A DNA stretch of 64,000 nt from positions 62,001 through 126,000 of the forward strand of contig NZ_SDVA01000008.1 of the NCBI RefSeq assembly GCF_004153545.1. The letters run 5' to 3'. The translations under genes were made by a program, and so were the position numbers. Position 1 is the stretch's first letter. Each line of letters starts with the position of its first letter. The DNA comes from Serinicoccus sediminis. Its GTDB lineage: Bacteria; Actinomycetota; Actinomycetes; Actinomycetales; Dermatophilaceae. Below the pieces are notes generated by a model that worked only from the letters and a program-made list of their open reading frames with translations, had not been told where the DNA came from and did no database searches. This document shows positions 24,489 through 33,296 of this stretch, one piece after another.

Positions 24489-27400
24489 ATGCCGCCTGAC
24501 CTGTCCGCCGCCGGGTGGGTGCTGCGCGTCGCGGACACCGACCTGCGGGCCGAGGTGGGAGAGCTGACGCTGGCCCGGGGCCAGGGCTACGCCGACGCCG
24601 GCCACGTCCGCACCCTCGTGACCGGCCCCGACGGCGCCGCCCTGGTCGGCACCGTCGTGGGCTCGGGCGGCCGGGTCTACCAGACCGTGGTGCGGGTGCA
24701 CGACCGGGAGGTCGTGGCCTGGGGCGGGCAGTGCAGCTGCCCGGTCGCCCACGACTGCAAGCACGCGGTCGCGGTCCTGCTGACCGCCCGCGCGCGGTTG
24801 CGCTCCGGCACCTCCGCGATACCGGGGTGGGAGGCCGTGCTGGCCCCGCTCGTCCGCCCGGCAGCAGGGCCCGGCGGCACCCGGCACCGGCTCGGGCTGC
24901 AGGTGTCGCTCAGCAGGGGGCCCGGGGGCCGGGAGGAGTCCACGCGGGTCACCCTGGCCCCGGTGCGGCCGGGACGCAGCAAGCCGTGGGTCGGCCAGGG
25001 CGTGGGCTGGGACGACCTCACCAACCGCTGGTCGACGACGGAGGTCGACCCGGGGCACCGGGCGCTGCTCGGCCAGCTGGCGGCGCTGGGCCGCAGCTCG
25101 GGCTTCGGCTACTACTACTCCTCCGCCAAGGAGCTGCCGCTGGGGGACATCGGCGCCGTGGCCTGGCCGGTCCTGGCGCAGGTCGTGGCGGCGGGCATCC
25201 CGCTGGTGCCCGGCCAGGGTCTCACCGGGGTGCAGCTGGGGGAGGGAACGGCCGGGGTGGGCCTGGACGTGGTGCGGCGGGACGACGGCTCCCTGGCCCT
25301 GGAGCCGGCGGTGGACGCCGCGGGCGGGGCGGAGGGCGGGGGTGGGCGCTTCCTCGTGGGTCGGCCGGCCCACGGGCTCGGCCGGGTGGATGAGCAGGAC
25401 CACCTCACGCTGTGGCCGCTGCGCGGACCGGTCCCCGACCCCGTGGTGGGCCTGCTGGAGGGCGCGGGGTCGCTCGAGGTGCCGGCCGACCAGGTGGGGC
25501 GCTTCCTCACCGGCTACTACCCCGCGCTCTCGCGTCGGGTGGGGCTGAGCTCCAGCGACGGCAGCGTCGTCACCCCGGCGGACCGCCCGCCCCGGCTGCG
25601 GCTGGAGGTCACCCCCGAGCCCGGTCACGTCCTGCACGTGCGGTGGACCTTCGGGTATGCCGTGCCCACGGTGGACGGGGCGCCCGACACCGTGGTCGTG
25701 GGCCTGGAGCCGGGGGCCGAGGACCTCGCCCGGGACGAGGCCGCCGAGCGGGACGCCGTGGCGGCCGTGCTGCCGCTGCTCGAGGCCTCCCCGGGCCTGT
25801 TCGCCAACGGGGAGGCCGGCTCGGTCCGGCTGCGCCCGCGCTCCCTCCTCACCGGGCTGGCGACCGCCCGCTTCGCGGGCGAGGTGCTGCCCGGGCTGCA
25901 GGAGCGCGAGGACCTCGACGTCCTCGTGCACGGCGAGCTGGTGACCTACGAGCAGGCCGCCGAGGACCCCGTGGTGAGGCTCACCACCAGCGAGGCCGGC
26001 GAGGGCGACTGGTTCGACCTGCACGTCAGCGTCACCGTCGACGGCCAGGAGGTGCCGTTCGAGCAGCTCTTCGCCGCGCTCGCGGCGGGCCAGGACGTCC
26101 TGCTCCTGGACTCCGGCCTCTGGCTGCCGCTGGACCAGCCCGAGCTGCTCACCCTGCGCCGGCTCATCGAGGAGGCTCGTGAGCTCGTGGACGACGACGG
26201 CGAGGACGGGTCGCTGCTGCGGCTCTCGCCCTACCAGGCGGGCCTGTGGGAGGAGCTGGTCGACCTGGGGGTCGTCCACGAGCAGGGCGGCCGGTGGGCG
26301 GAGCGGGTGGAGGCCCTGCTCGCCCTCGGTGACGGCGACCGCGGTCACGTCGTGCCGCCGCCGGACCTCCGGGCGACGCTGCGTCCCTACCAGCTGGAGG
26401 GCTACCGCTGGATGTCCGGCCTGTGGGACGCCGGACTCGGCGGCATCCTCGCCGACGACATGGGTCTCGGCAAGACCCTGCAGGCCCTGGCGATGGTGGT
26501 CCGGGCCGAGCACCGCGCCGACCTGGCGGAGGGCCCGGTGCTCGTGGTGGCGCCCACGAGCGTCGTGACCGCCTGGGCCGAGCAGGCCGAACGCTTCGCC
26601 CCGCACCTGCGGACCACCACGGTCACCGCCACCCGCCGGCGTCGCGGCACCGACCTCGCGACCGCCGTCGGCGCGGCCGACCTCGTCATCACCTCCTACA
26701 CCCTGCTGCGCCTCGAGGCCGAGGACTACCACGCGCTGCCGTGGAGCGCCGCGGTCCTCGACGAGGCCCAGGTCGTCAAGAACCGCCGCTCGGCGACCTA
26801 CCACGCGGTGCGGCTGCTGGGGGCGGCCCGCACCTTCGCGATGACGGGCACGCCCCTGGAGAACACCCTCATGGACCTGTGGTCGATGACCTCGCTGGCG
26901 GCGCCGGGGCTCTTCCCCCGCCCGGAGGCCTTCACCGAGCGCTACCGCCGGCCCATCGAGTCGGGGGCCGCGCCCGAGGAGCTGGCCCGGCTGCGGCGCC
27001 GGGTCCGGCCGTTCATGCTGCGCCGCACCAAGGGCCAGGTGGCCGCCGACCTGCCCGACAAGATCGAGCAGACGCTCGCCATCGACCTGCACCCCGCGCA
27101 CCGGCGCGTCTACGACCAGCACCTGCAGCGGGAACGGCAGCGGGTGCTGGGGCTGCTGGCCGACCTCGACAAGAACCGCCTGAAGATCCTGCGGGCGCTG
27201 ACCATGCTGCGCCAGCTCTCCCTCGACCCCTCCCTGCTCGACGCCGAGCACGCGGGGCTCGCGACCTCGGCCAAGGTCACGGCGCTGGTCGAGCGGCTCA
27301 CCGCGCTCGCGGCCGAGGGGCACCGCGCCCTGGTGTTCTCCAGCTTCACCAGCTACCTCGCGCTGGTCCGGGACGCCCTGGACGCGGCCGGCATCGAGCA

Positions 27401-27773
27401 CGTCTACCTCGACGGCCGCACCCGGGACCGCGCGGCGCGCATCGCCTCCTTCCGGGAGGGCGCGCAGCCGGCCTTCCTCATCAGCCTCAAGGCCGGCGGG
27501 GTGGGCCTGACGCTCACCGAGGCCGACTACGTCTTCGTCCTCGACCCGTGGTGGAACCCCGCGGCGGAGGCGCAGGCCGTCGACCGGACCCACCGGATCG
27601 GGCAGCACCGGACGGTCAACGTCTACCGTCTGGTGTCCACCGGCACCATCGAGGAGAAGGTCGTGGCCCTGCAGGAGCGCAAGCGACGCCTGTTCACCAG
27701 CGTCGTCGACTCGGGCGAGTTCGGCTCCGGCGTGGTCACCGCGGAGGACATCCGGGGGCTGCTGGACGGGTGA
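24489..27773 (+). CDS. SWIM-domain SNF2-family DEAD/DEAH helicase
   Basis: This 1094-residue protein is a Snf2-type DNA-dependent ATPase of the bacterial Rad54/HepA-related group. An N-terminal SWIM zinc finger has ligands C82, C84, C90 and H92 (CSCPVAHDCKH). After a long variable middle region, the ATPase starts at RPYQLEGYRWM. Walker A is MGLGKT near residue 660, motif II is DEAQ at 758-761, then TGTPLENTLMDLWS, and motif VI is DRTHRIGQHRTVNVYRL near residue 1030. Such proteins move along DNA and are linked to repair or to RNA-polymerase recycling; the precise role is unknown. It ends 28 bases before the next gene on the same strand. Confidence 0.93.
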   Translation: MPPDLSAAGWVLRVADTDLRAEVGELTLARGQGYADAGHVRTLVTGPDGAALVGTVVGSGGRVYQTVVRVHDREVVAWGGQCSCPVAHDCKHAVAVLLTARARLRSGTSAIPGWEAVLAPLVRPAAGPGGTRHRLGLQVSLSRGPGGREESTRVTLAPVRPGRSKPWVGQGVGWDDLTNRWSTTEVDPGHRALLGQLAALGRSSGFGYYYSSAKELPLGDIGAVAWPVLAQVVAAGIPLVPGQGLTGVQLGEGTAGVGLDVVRRDDGSLALEPAVDAAGGAEGGGGRFLVGRPAHGLGRVDEQDHLTLWPLRGPVPDPVVGLLEGAGSLEVPADQVGRFLTGYYPALSRRVGLSSSDGSVVTPADRPPRLRLEVTPEPGHVLHVRWTFGYAVPTVDGAPDTVVVGLEPGAEDLARDEAAERDAVAAVLPLLEASPGLFANGEAGSVRLRPRSLLTGLATARFAGEVLPGLQEREDLDVLVHGELVTYEQAAEDPVVRLTTSEAGEGDWFDLHVSVTVDGQEVPFEQLFAALAAGQDVLLLDSGLWLPLDQPELLTLRRLIEEARELVDDDGEDGSLLRLSPYQAGLWEELVDLGVVHEQGGRWAERVEALLALGDGDRGHVVPPPDLRATLRPYQLEGYRWMSGLWDAGLGGILADDMGLGKTLQALAMVVRAEHRADLAEGPVLVVAPTSVVTAWAEQAERFAPHLRTTTVTATRRRRGTDLATAVGAADLVITSYTLLRLEAEDYHALPWSAAVLDEAQVVKNRRSATYHAVRLLGAARTFAMTGTPLENTLMDLWSMTSLAAPGLFPRPEAFTERYRRPIESGAAPEELARLRRRVRPFMLRRTKGQVAADLPDKIEQTLAIDLHPAHRRVYDQHLQRERQRVLGLLADLDKNRLKILRALTMLRQLSLDPSLLDAEHAGLATSAKVTALVERLTALAAEGHRALVFSSFTSYLALVRDALDAAGIEHVYLDGRTRDRAARIASFREGAQPAFLISLKAGGVGLTLTEADYVFVLDPWWNPAAEAQAVDRTHRIGQHRTVNVYRLVSTGTIEEKVVALQERKRRLFTSVVDSGEFGSGVVTAEDIRGLLDG

Positions 27774-27801
27774 GCGGGTCGAGGCGACGGAGGGATGCGA
27801 C

Positions 27802-28425
27802 ATGAGCGACGTGTGGGGTCTGGTGCACCGGGAGCGCGAGGCCCTGGTGGCCGACCTGGAGACCGTGGAGACGCCCCGTTGGGACGAGCCCTCCCTGTGC
27901 CCGGGGTGGAGCGTCCACGACGTCGTCGCCCACCTCGTCGACAACGCCCGGACGACCACGCCCCGGCTGCTCCTGGCGATGGTGCGCGCCGGGTTCGACT
28001 TCGACCGGCAGAACGCTCGGGGAGTGGCGCGCGAACGCTGCACGAGCCCGGGGGAGACCCTGGAGCGGCTGCGCGCGGTGATGGGACGCACCTCCTCGCC
28101 CCCGGCCCCCCGCGCCAGCCGGCTGGTCGAGGAGGTGGTGCACGGCGAGGACGTCCGGAGCCCGCTGGGGATCCGGCACGTCTACGCCCAGGAGGCCGTG
28201 GTGCTCGCCCTGCGCTACCAGCTGCGCACCCCGGTCGGGCTCGGGGGCGGCAAGGACCGCGTCGAGGGCCTGTCCCTGCGTGTGACCGACGCCGGGGTCG
28301 TCGTGGGTGACGGGCCGGTGGTCGAGGGCCGGGCCCTGCCCCTGCTCATGACGGTCTCGGGGCGGCGCGCCTGCGCCCACGACCTGCGCGGTCCCGGTGT
28401 CGACCGGATGCTGTCGCGTGGGTGA
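27802..28425 (+). CDS. Maleylpyruvate isomerase family, mycothiol-dependent (DinB fold)
   Basis: The 207-residue protein matches the actinobacterial maleylpyruvate isomerase-like family (TIGR03083 type), four-helix-bundle metal enzymes that often use mycothiol. LCPGWSVHDVVAHLVDNART supplies the metal-binding histidine helix, and LVEEVVHGEDVRSPLGI supplies the second. The actual substrate is unknown for most members. The ATG at 27802 has GGAGGG upstream. Its 3' end overlaps the start of the following VOC-family gene. Confidence 0.85.
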   Translation: MSDVWGLVHREREALVADLETVETPRWDEPSLCPGWSVHDVVAHLVDNARTTTPRLLLAMVRAGFDFDRQNARGVARERCTSPGETLERLRAVMGRTSSPPAPRASRLVEEVVHGEDVRSPLGIRHVYAQEAVVLALRYQLRTPVGLGGGKDRVEGLSLRVTDAGVVVGDGPVVEGRALPLLMTVSGRRACAHDLRGPGVDRMLSRG

Positions 28426-29149
28426 GGCAGCGGGGGGTGGCCGCGAGCAGCGGGGCCGCGGGACCGGGCGCCCGGAGCGGGGGTCCGGCGAGCATCAGCG
28501 GCGCCCCGCCGCGCTGGACCACGTCGTCTACGCGGTCCCCGACCTCGACGCCGCGGTCGAGCAGCTGCGGCAGCGCACCGGGGTGGCGGCGGCACCCGGT
28601 GGCGCCCACGCCGGCCGGGGCACGCACAACGCCCTCGTGGCGCTGCGGGTGCGGGGCGGCACCACGGCATACCTCGAGCTGCTCGCCCCGGACCCGCAGC
28701 AGCCGGACGTGCCACCGGAGCGCACCATGCTCGGCGTCGGCCGGCTGGGCGCGGGGCACCCGCCGGTGGGGTATGCCTGGGCCGTCCGCCCGGCCGACCT
28801 GGACGAGGCGGTGGCCCGGGCCGGGGCGGCCGGCATCGACGTCGGCGAACCGGTCGGGGCCGCCCGCCGGACCCCGGCGGGCACCGAGCTGGCCTGGCGG
28901 CTGGCGGTGCCCTCGCCGTTGGGCCTGGGTGGCGTCCAGCCCTTCCTCATCGACTGGGGCGGTGCGGCCCATCCCCTCGACGACGACCTCCCGGTGCTCG
29001 GGCTGGCGGGGCTGCGGGCCGAGCACCCCGACCCGGTGCGGGCACGGCAGGTGCTGGGGCTGCTCGGTGCCGATCTCCCGGTCTCGCACGGGCCGGTGCC
29101 CGCCCTGCACGCCCGGCTGACGGGGCCGGCCGGCGACGTCACCTTCTAG
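28397..29149 (+). CDS. VOC/glyoxalase-like domain protein
   Basis: The domain starts at about residue 39 with ALDHVVYAVPDLDAAVEQL, the opening of a glyoxalase-like (VOC, Glyoxalase_3 type) metal-binding fold. TAYLELLAPDP and LGVGRLGAGHPPVGYAWAV follow, as in other actinobacterial members of about 210-220 residues. The start is uncertain: ATG 28397 overlaps the previous gene by 29 bases, while GTG 28418 overlaps by eight, and neither has a ribosome-binding site. The first 38 residues are Gly/Arg-rich and not conserved. Function is unknown. Confidence 0.75.
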   Translation: MSTGCCRVGEAAGGGREQRGRGTGRPERGSGEHQRRPAALDHVVYAVPDLDAAVEQLRQRTGVAAAPGGAHAGRGTHNALVALRVRGGTTAYLELLAPDPQQPDVPPERTMLGVGRLGAGHPPVGYAWAVRPADLDEAVARAGAAGIDVGEPVGAARRTPAGTELAWRLAVPSPLGLGGVQPFLIDWGGAAHPLDDDLPVLGLAGLRAEHPDPVRARQVLGLLGADLPVSHGPVPALHARLTGPAGDVTF

Positions 29150-29183
29150 AGGTGTCTCACCCGGGGTGCCTCGCTCGGGTGTC

Positions 29184-30017
29184 TCACTCGCTGATGCCGG
29201 TCCGCTCGACGCCCTGGACGATCCACCGCTGCAGCAGGAGGAACATCAGCAGCAGCGGCAGGATCGCGACCAGGGCGGCCATGAAGAGCAGGCTGACCTG
29301 GGAGGTCTGCGCGGTGAGGTAGGTCGACAGCGCCACCTGCACGGTCCACGACTCGGGGGCGCGGCCGATGACCAGCGGCCACAGGAAGGCGTTCCACGAG
29401 CCGATGAAGGTGATGGTGCCGATCGCCGCCGCGAAACCGCCGGAGTTGGGCACGACGACCCGCCAGAAGGTGCCCCACCAGGACAGCCCGTCCAGCGCGG
29501 CGGCCTCCTCGATCTCCCGGGGGAAGGAGAGGAAGAACTGCCGGAAGAGGAAGGTCGCGAGCGCCTGGAAGAGCCCGGGCACGATGAGCCCGCGCAGCGT
29601 GGAGATCCACCCGAGGGAGGAGACGAGGACGAAGCTGGGCACGAAGGTCACGGCGGCCGGGATGAGCAGGGTCACCGTGATGAGCCAGAAGACGACACCG
29701 GACCAGCGGTAGGGGATGCGGGCCAGCCCGTAGCCGGCCATCCCGGACAGCACGAGGACCCCGACGGTCTGGCTGACCGCGATGAGCGTGCTGTTGAGCA
29801 GCGCGCGGCCCAGCGGGACCGTCCGGTTGTCCAGGACGGCGGCGAGGTTGCCCCACTCCCACGTCGGCGGGAGCCAGTGCCAGGTGCCCGAGGTCAGGTC
29901 GCCCTCGCTGCTGAACGCACCGCGCAGCAGGAGGGCGAAGGGCAGGAGGAAGAGCACGGTCCCGAGGAGCAGCAGGGTCCAGCGCAGCACGACGTAGCGG
30001 CGGCGTTCGTGCAGCAT
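29184..30017 (-). CDS. Sugar ABC transporter permease, MalG type
   Basis: This 277-residue protein has six predicted membrane helices, and its EAA loop reads IEEAAALDGLSWWGTF near residue 180. It is the third gene of an operon with a binding protein and another permease. The ATG at 30017 overlaps the region just after the upstream permease stop (one base between). It converges with the VOC gene, and only 34 bases separate the two stops. No ATPase is encoded nearby. The substrate is unknown. Confidence 0.9.
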   Translation of the reverse strand: MLHERRRYVVLRWTLLLLGTVLFLLPFALLLRGAFSSEGDLTSGTWHWLPPTWEWGNLAAVLDNRTVPLGRALLNSTLIAVSQTVGVLVLSGMAGYGLARIPYRWSGVVFWLITVTLLIPAAVTFVPSFVLVSSLGWISTLRGLIVPGLFQALATFLFRQFFLSFPREIEEAAALDGLSWWGTFWRVVVPNSGGFAAAIGTITFIGSWNAFLWPLVIGRAPESWTVQVALSTYLTAQTSQVSLLFMAALVAILPLLLMFLLLQRWIVQGVERTGISE

Positions 30018-30018
30018 C

Positions 30019-30927
30019 TCAGTCCCTCCCGCCCAGGCGCAGCAGGCGGGTCTGGGCCAGGGCGACCACCGCGATGAGCACCGTGAGGATGACGGCGCCC
30101 GCGCTGCCGTCGCCGAAGTTCTGCCCGCTGCCGAGCGCCGTGTAGTAGAGGTACACCAGCGGTGGGCGGGCGTACGGCGGGTAGCCCCCGAAGCCGGCCA
30201 GGATGTTGTAGAACTCGTCGAACGCCTGGAACGCGTTGATGAGCAGCAGCAGGAGCACGGCGGTGGACGCCGGCAGCAGCTGCGGCCAGGTGATGTGCCG
30301 GAACACCTGCCACCCCTCGGCGCCGTCGATCGCCGCGGCCTCGTAGAGGTTCGTCGGCACCCGTTGCAGCGCGGCGAGGAACAGGATCATGTAGAAGCCG
30401 ACCTGCAGCCACAGCCGGGCCGAGACGATGACGAGCCAGTACCACGGCGGGTTCGTGAGCGACAGCCAGGGGATCGGGTCCAGGCCCGCGAGCCCGAGCA
30501 GGGCGTTGGCCGCGCCCGAGCGCATGCCGGAGAAGATCGACATCTTCCAGATGAGGGCGGCGACCACGTAGGAGCAGGCGACCGGGAGGAAGAAGACGGA
30601 CCGGAAGAACGCCTGCATGACCCGGGTCCGGGCCACGAGCAGGGCGGTGAGCAGGGACAGGGCGAAGGTCGTCGGCACGATGAAGGCGGCGAAGACGACG
30701 AAGGTCAGCAGCGAGTCGCGGAAGGCCGGGTCGGCGAGCATGTCGCGGTAGTTCGCCAGGCCGACGAACTCGGTGGGGGTGACGGTGTTGTAGGCCTCGA
30801 AGAAGGAGAGGTAGACGCTCCAGCCGATCGGCACGTAGATGAACAGGACCAGCCCGGCGAAGAACGGGCCGACGAAGACCCAGAACCAGAGGTTGACGTC
30901 GTGGCGACCCCGCAGCCGCGCCAGCAT
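30019..30927 (-). CDS. Sugar ABC transporter permease, MalF type
   Basis: The permease has 302 residues and six predicted helices; the EAA loop is YEAAAIDGAEGWQVFRH near residue 215. The ATG at 30927 shares one base with the binding-protein stop (TGATG), a tight translational coupling. The frame is open far upstream through the binding-protein gene, but that part is not coding. It pairs with the downstream permease to form an importer of the carbohydrate-uptake-1 type. Confidence 0.9.
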   Translation of the reverse strand: MLARLRGRHDVNLWFWVFVGPFFAGLVLFIYVPIGWSVYLSFFEAYNTVTPTEFVGLANYRDMLADPAFRDSLLTFVVFAAFIVPTTFALSLLTALLVARTRVMQAFFRSVFFLPVACSYVVAALIWKMSIFSGMRSGAANALLGLAGLDPIPWLSLTNPPWYWLVIVSARLWLQVGFYMILFLAALQRVPTNLYEAAAIDGAEGWQVFRHITWPQLLPASTAVLLLLLINAFQAFDEFYNILAGFGGYPPYARPPLVYLYYTALGSGQNFGDGSAGAVILTVLIAVVALAQTRLLRLGGRD

Positions 30928-32231
30928 CAGCCGGTGACCCGCTCCAGCTCGGCCTCGACGACAGGCACCAGCGCGTCCAGCTCCTCCTGCGGGTCGGCCC
31001 CGTCCCGCACGATGCGGCTCATCATGTCGCTCCACGCGGTCGCGCACTGCGGCGTCCACAGCAGCGGGGTCTGCGCGTGGCCGAACTCGGTGACGTAGCC
31101 GGCCGCGTCCGCGGCAGGGCCCGACGACAGCACCTCGGCCTGGGGGACCAGGCTGACCCGGGAGGGGACGTGGAAGCCGTAGGAGGTGGCGAAGTCGAGC
31201 TGCTTGTCGGTCTGGTCGATCCACAGCCAGCGCACGAAGTCCTTGGCGGCCTGCACGTCGCCGGCCCGGGTGGAGACGCAGGAGCCGTAGGCCCCGACGG
31301 GGACCGAGGGGGACCCGCCCTCCATCGAGGGCCAGGGGATGGCGCCGAAGTCGTCGCCCAGCGCCTCGCTGATCGCGGGGAAGGTCCACAGCCCGGTCCA
31401 CTGCATCGCCGTCCGACCCGAGATGAGGGCGTCGGCGTCGAACCAGTCCTTGGCCTGACCCAGCAGCAGCGACTCGTCGGTCCACAGGGTCCGCAGCACC
31501 GACAGCGCCTCGGGGGCACCCGCGCTGTGGAACCCGACCTGCTCGCCGTCGAGGTAGTCCAGGCCGGCCGCCCACAGCATCGGGCCGCCGAGCAGCCCGG
31601 CGCCGCCGTCGTTGCCGAGGAAGAGACCCTTGACGTCGCCGCGGGTGAGCTCGCGGGCCGCCGCGACGAGATCGGGGATCTGCTGCGGCGCATCGATGCC
31701 GGCCTCCTCGAGCATGCTCCTGCGGTAGACGAGGACCTGCATGTCCAGCACCTGGGGGACCGCCCAGATCTTGCCGTCGTAGGTCATCCGCTCGACGAGG
31801 GAGGGGGTGAAGTCGTCCAGGGTGTCGCCGAAGAGGTCGGTGAGGTCGGCCACCTGGTCGCCGCGGATCATGTCGATGGTCGGCCCGTTGCCGTACTCGA
31901 AGACGTCCGGGCCCGAGTCGGTGAGCAGCGAGGCGGCGGTGGTCTGGTCGTAGTCCCCGGGCTTCCAGAAGACGGTGACGTCGGCCGGCTCGTAGTCGGC
32001 GGCATACCGCTCCACGGCCTCCTGGGTGCCCGCCTCGCCGTACTGGTGGTACCACTGCGCGATGCTGGGCCGTCCGCCGCTGGAGCCGCCGCCGTCCTCC
32101 TGGCCGGCGGAGCCCTCGCGCCCGGTGTTGTCGCCGCAGGCGGCGAGCGAGGCGCCGAGCGCGCCGACGCCGCCGAGCGCGAGCATGCGCCGTCGGGACA
32201 GGGTCGGCAGCGGTCGGTGCGGGCGGGCCAT
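30927..32231 (-). CDS. Sugar ABC transporter substrate-binding lipoprotein with Tat-like signal
   Basis: The N-terminus is Arg-rich (LSRRRMLALGGVGALG) and is followed by a lipobox ending LAAC, predicting lipidation at C32 after possible twin-arginine export. The mature 400-residue domain is a family 1 solute-binding protein (IAQWYHQYGEAGTQEAVERY onward). The ATG at 32231 has AGGAGG upstream. Longer frames run antiparallel into the L,D-transpeptidase gene and are rejected. It heads a three-gene importer operon. No neighbouring enzyme hints at the sugar. Confidence 0.9.
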   Translation of the reverse strand: MARPHRPLPTLSRRRMLALGGVGALGASLAACGDNTGREGSAGQEDGGGSSGGRPSIAQWYHQYGEAGTQEAVERYAADYEPADVTVFWKPGDYDQTTAASLLTDSGPDVFEYGNGPTIDMIRGDQVADLTDLFGDTLDDFTPSLVERMTYDGKIWAVPQVLDMQVLVYRRSMLEEAGIDAPQQIPDLVAAARELTRGDVKGLFLGNDGGAGLLGGPMLWAAGLDYLDGEQVGFHSAGAPEALSVLRTLWTDESLLLGQAKDWFDADALISGRTAMQWTGLWTFPAISEALGDDFGAIPWPSMEGGSPSVPVGAYGSCVSTRAGDVQAAKDFVRWLWIDQTDKQLDFATSYGFHVPSRVSLVPQAEVLSSGPAADAAGYVTEFGHAQTPLLWTPQCATAWSDMMSRIVRDGADPQEELDALVPVVEAELERVTG

Positions 32232-32408
32232 GGTGGTCCTCCTGGTGCGATGGGTGTGACAACCTGGGGTGAGGTGCAGCATATGCGGGCACCGGGGACG
32301 GGGCGCGGGCGATCGACCGACATCACGATTCGGCAACAGCAGGAGCGGCGGGCGACCTGGCGATGCCGCGGCCGCGTCTACTGGACAGCACGGAGGAAGG
32401 GGACACAC
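32232..32408. other. Intergenic region between divergent importer and L,D-transpeptidase genes
   Basis: This 177-base region separates two divergent genes. GCATATGC at 32278-32285 gives a TATGCT -10-like hexamer on the minus strand, but no matching -35 element. The plus side ends in a strong GGAGGAAGGGG ribosome-binding site for the transpeptidase. I see no palindrome that looks like an operator. Confidence 0.4.
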
Positions 32409-33257
32409 ATGCGCAGGCAGAGGTATGCGTGGGTGGCCGGGCGGCTGCGGACCGCCCCGCTGCCCCGCCGGGCCCTGGTCAAGGGTGGCGCAGGGCTCAT
32501 GACCGGCGCCGTCGTCGGGGGTCTGCAGGATGACGGGGGCCGCTTCGTGCTCCCACCCGAACCCGAGCCGGAGCCGGAGCCCGTCGAGCCTGAGCCCGTC
32601 GAACCGGAGCCGGAGCCCGTCGAGCCCGAGCCGGAGCCCGAGCCGGTCGAGCCACCGCCGCCGCCGGTCCTCGAGCGAGGCAGCGGTGGCGAGGCGGTCT
32701 GGGTGCTGCAGGAGCAGCTGAACGACGCCGGCTACTGGTGCGGCGCGCCCGACGGCGGGTTCGGGCACCTCACCCAGCAGGCCGTGTGGGCCCTGCAGAA
32801 GGCCCACGGACTGTGGCGTGACGGCGTCGTCGGGCCGAGCACCCGCGCGGCGCTGGCCACCGGCTACCGCCCGGTGCCGGCCCACGGCGGCGACCACGTC
32901 GAGGTGCACCTCGCCTCCCAGCTGCTGCTGGTGGTGCGCGGCGGAGCCACGCTGATGACGCTGAACACCTCGACCGGCAACGGCGAGCCGTACACGTTCG
33001 AGGACCACGAGTACGACGCGCGCACCCCGACCGGCGACTTCCAGGTGTGGCTCACCCACAGCGAGGGCTGGCAGGACGGCGAGCTGGGCAGGATGTACCG
33101 GCCCATGTACTACTCCGGCAACTACGCCGTTCACGGGTCGATGTCCATCCCGCCCGTCCCGGCCTCGCACGGGTGCGCCCGCATCTCGGTGGACGCCATG
33201 GAGATGTTCTGGTCGCAGGGCCTGCTGGCCCTGGGCCACCGCGTCGTCGTGCTGTGA
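32409..33257 (+). CDS. L,D-transpeptidase (YkuD) with peptidoglycan-binding domain
   Basis: This 282-residue envelope protein forms or edits peptidoglycan cross-links. It has an Arg-rich N-terminus with a hydrophobic stretch (RRALVKGGAGLMTGAVVGG) as anchor or signal. A Pro/Glu spacer of about 35 residues (PEPEPVEPEP repeats) probably spans the cell wall. A peptidoglycan-binding helical domain follows (GSGGEAVWVLQEQLNDAGYW to STRAALATG), then the catalytic YkuD domain with H242 and the nucleophile C256 in ASHGCARIS. The ATG at 32409 has a strong upstream ribosome-binding site; the frame extends farther upstream inside the antisense importer genes and is not used. Confidence 0.92.
   Translation: MRRQRYAWVAGRLRTAPLPRRALVKGGAGLMTGAVVGGLQDDGGRFVLPPEPEPEPEPVEPEPVEPEPEPVEPEPEPEPVEPPPPPVLERGSGGEAVWVLQEQLNDAGYWCGAPDGGFGHLTQQAVWALQKAHGLWRDGVVGPSTRAALATGYRPVPAHGGDHVEVHLASQLLLVVRGGATLMTLNTSTGNGEPYTFEDHEYDARTPTGDFQVWLTHSEGWQDGELGRMYRPMYYSGNYAVHGSMSIPPVPASHGCARISVDAMEMFWSQGLLALGHRVVVL
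32559..32660. repeat. Glu-Pro-coding repeat (cell-wall spacer)
   Basis: Near-tandem GAGCC(C/G)GAGCC and GTCGAGCC units encode alternating Glu-Pro and Val-Glu-Pro in the L,D-transpeptidase. Rigid, charged spacers of this kind carry catalytic domains away from the membrane. The repeat is in frame throughout. Confidence 0.85.
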
Positions 33258-33296
33258 GCGGGTGAGCCCCAGCCGGCTCTGCGGTGGCCGCCCGGC

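Noticed and set aside
29151-29187. A ten-base direct repeat (GGTGTCTCAC) 27 bases apart between the VOC gene and a permease gene.
   Set aside because: Only two copies and no target-site or inverted-repeat structure, so there is no support for a mobile element or array.
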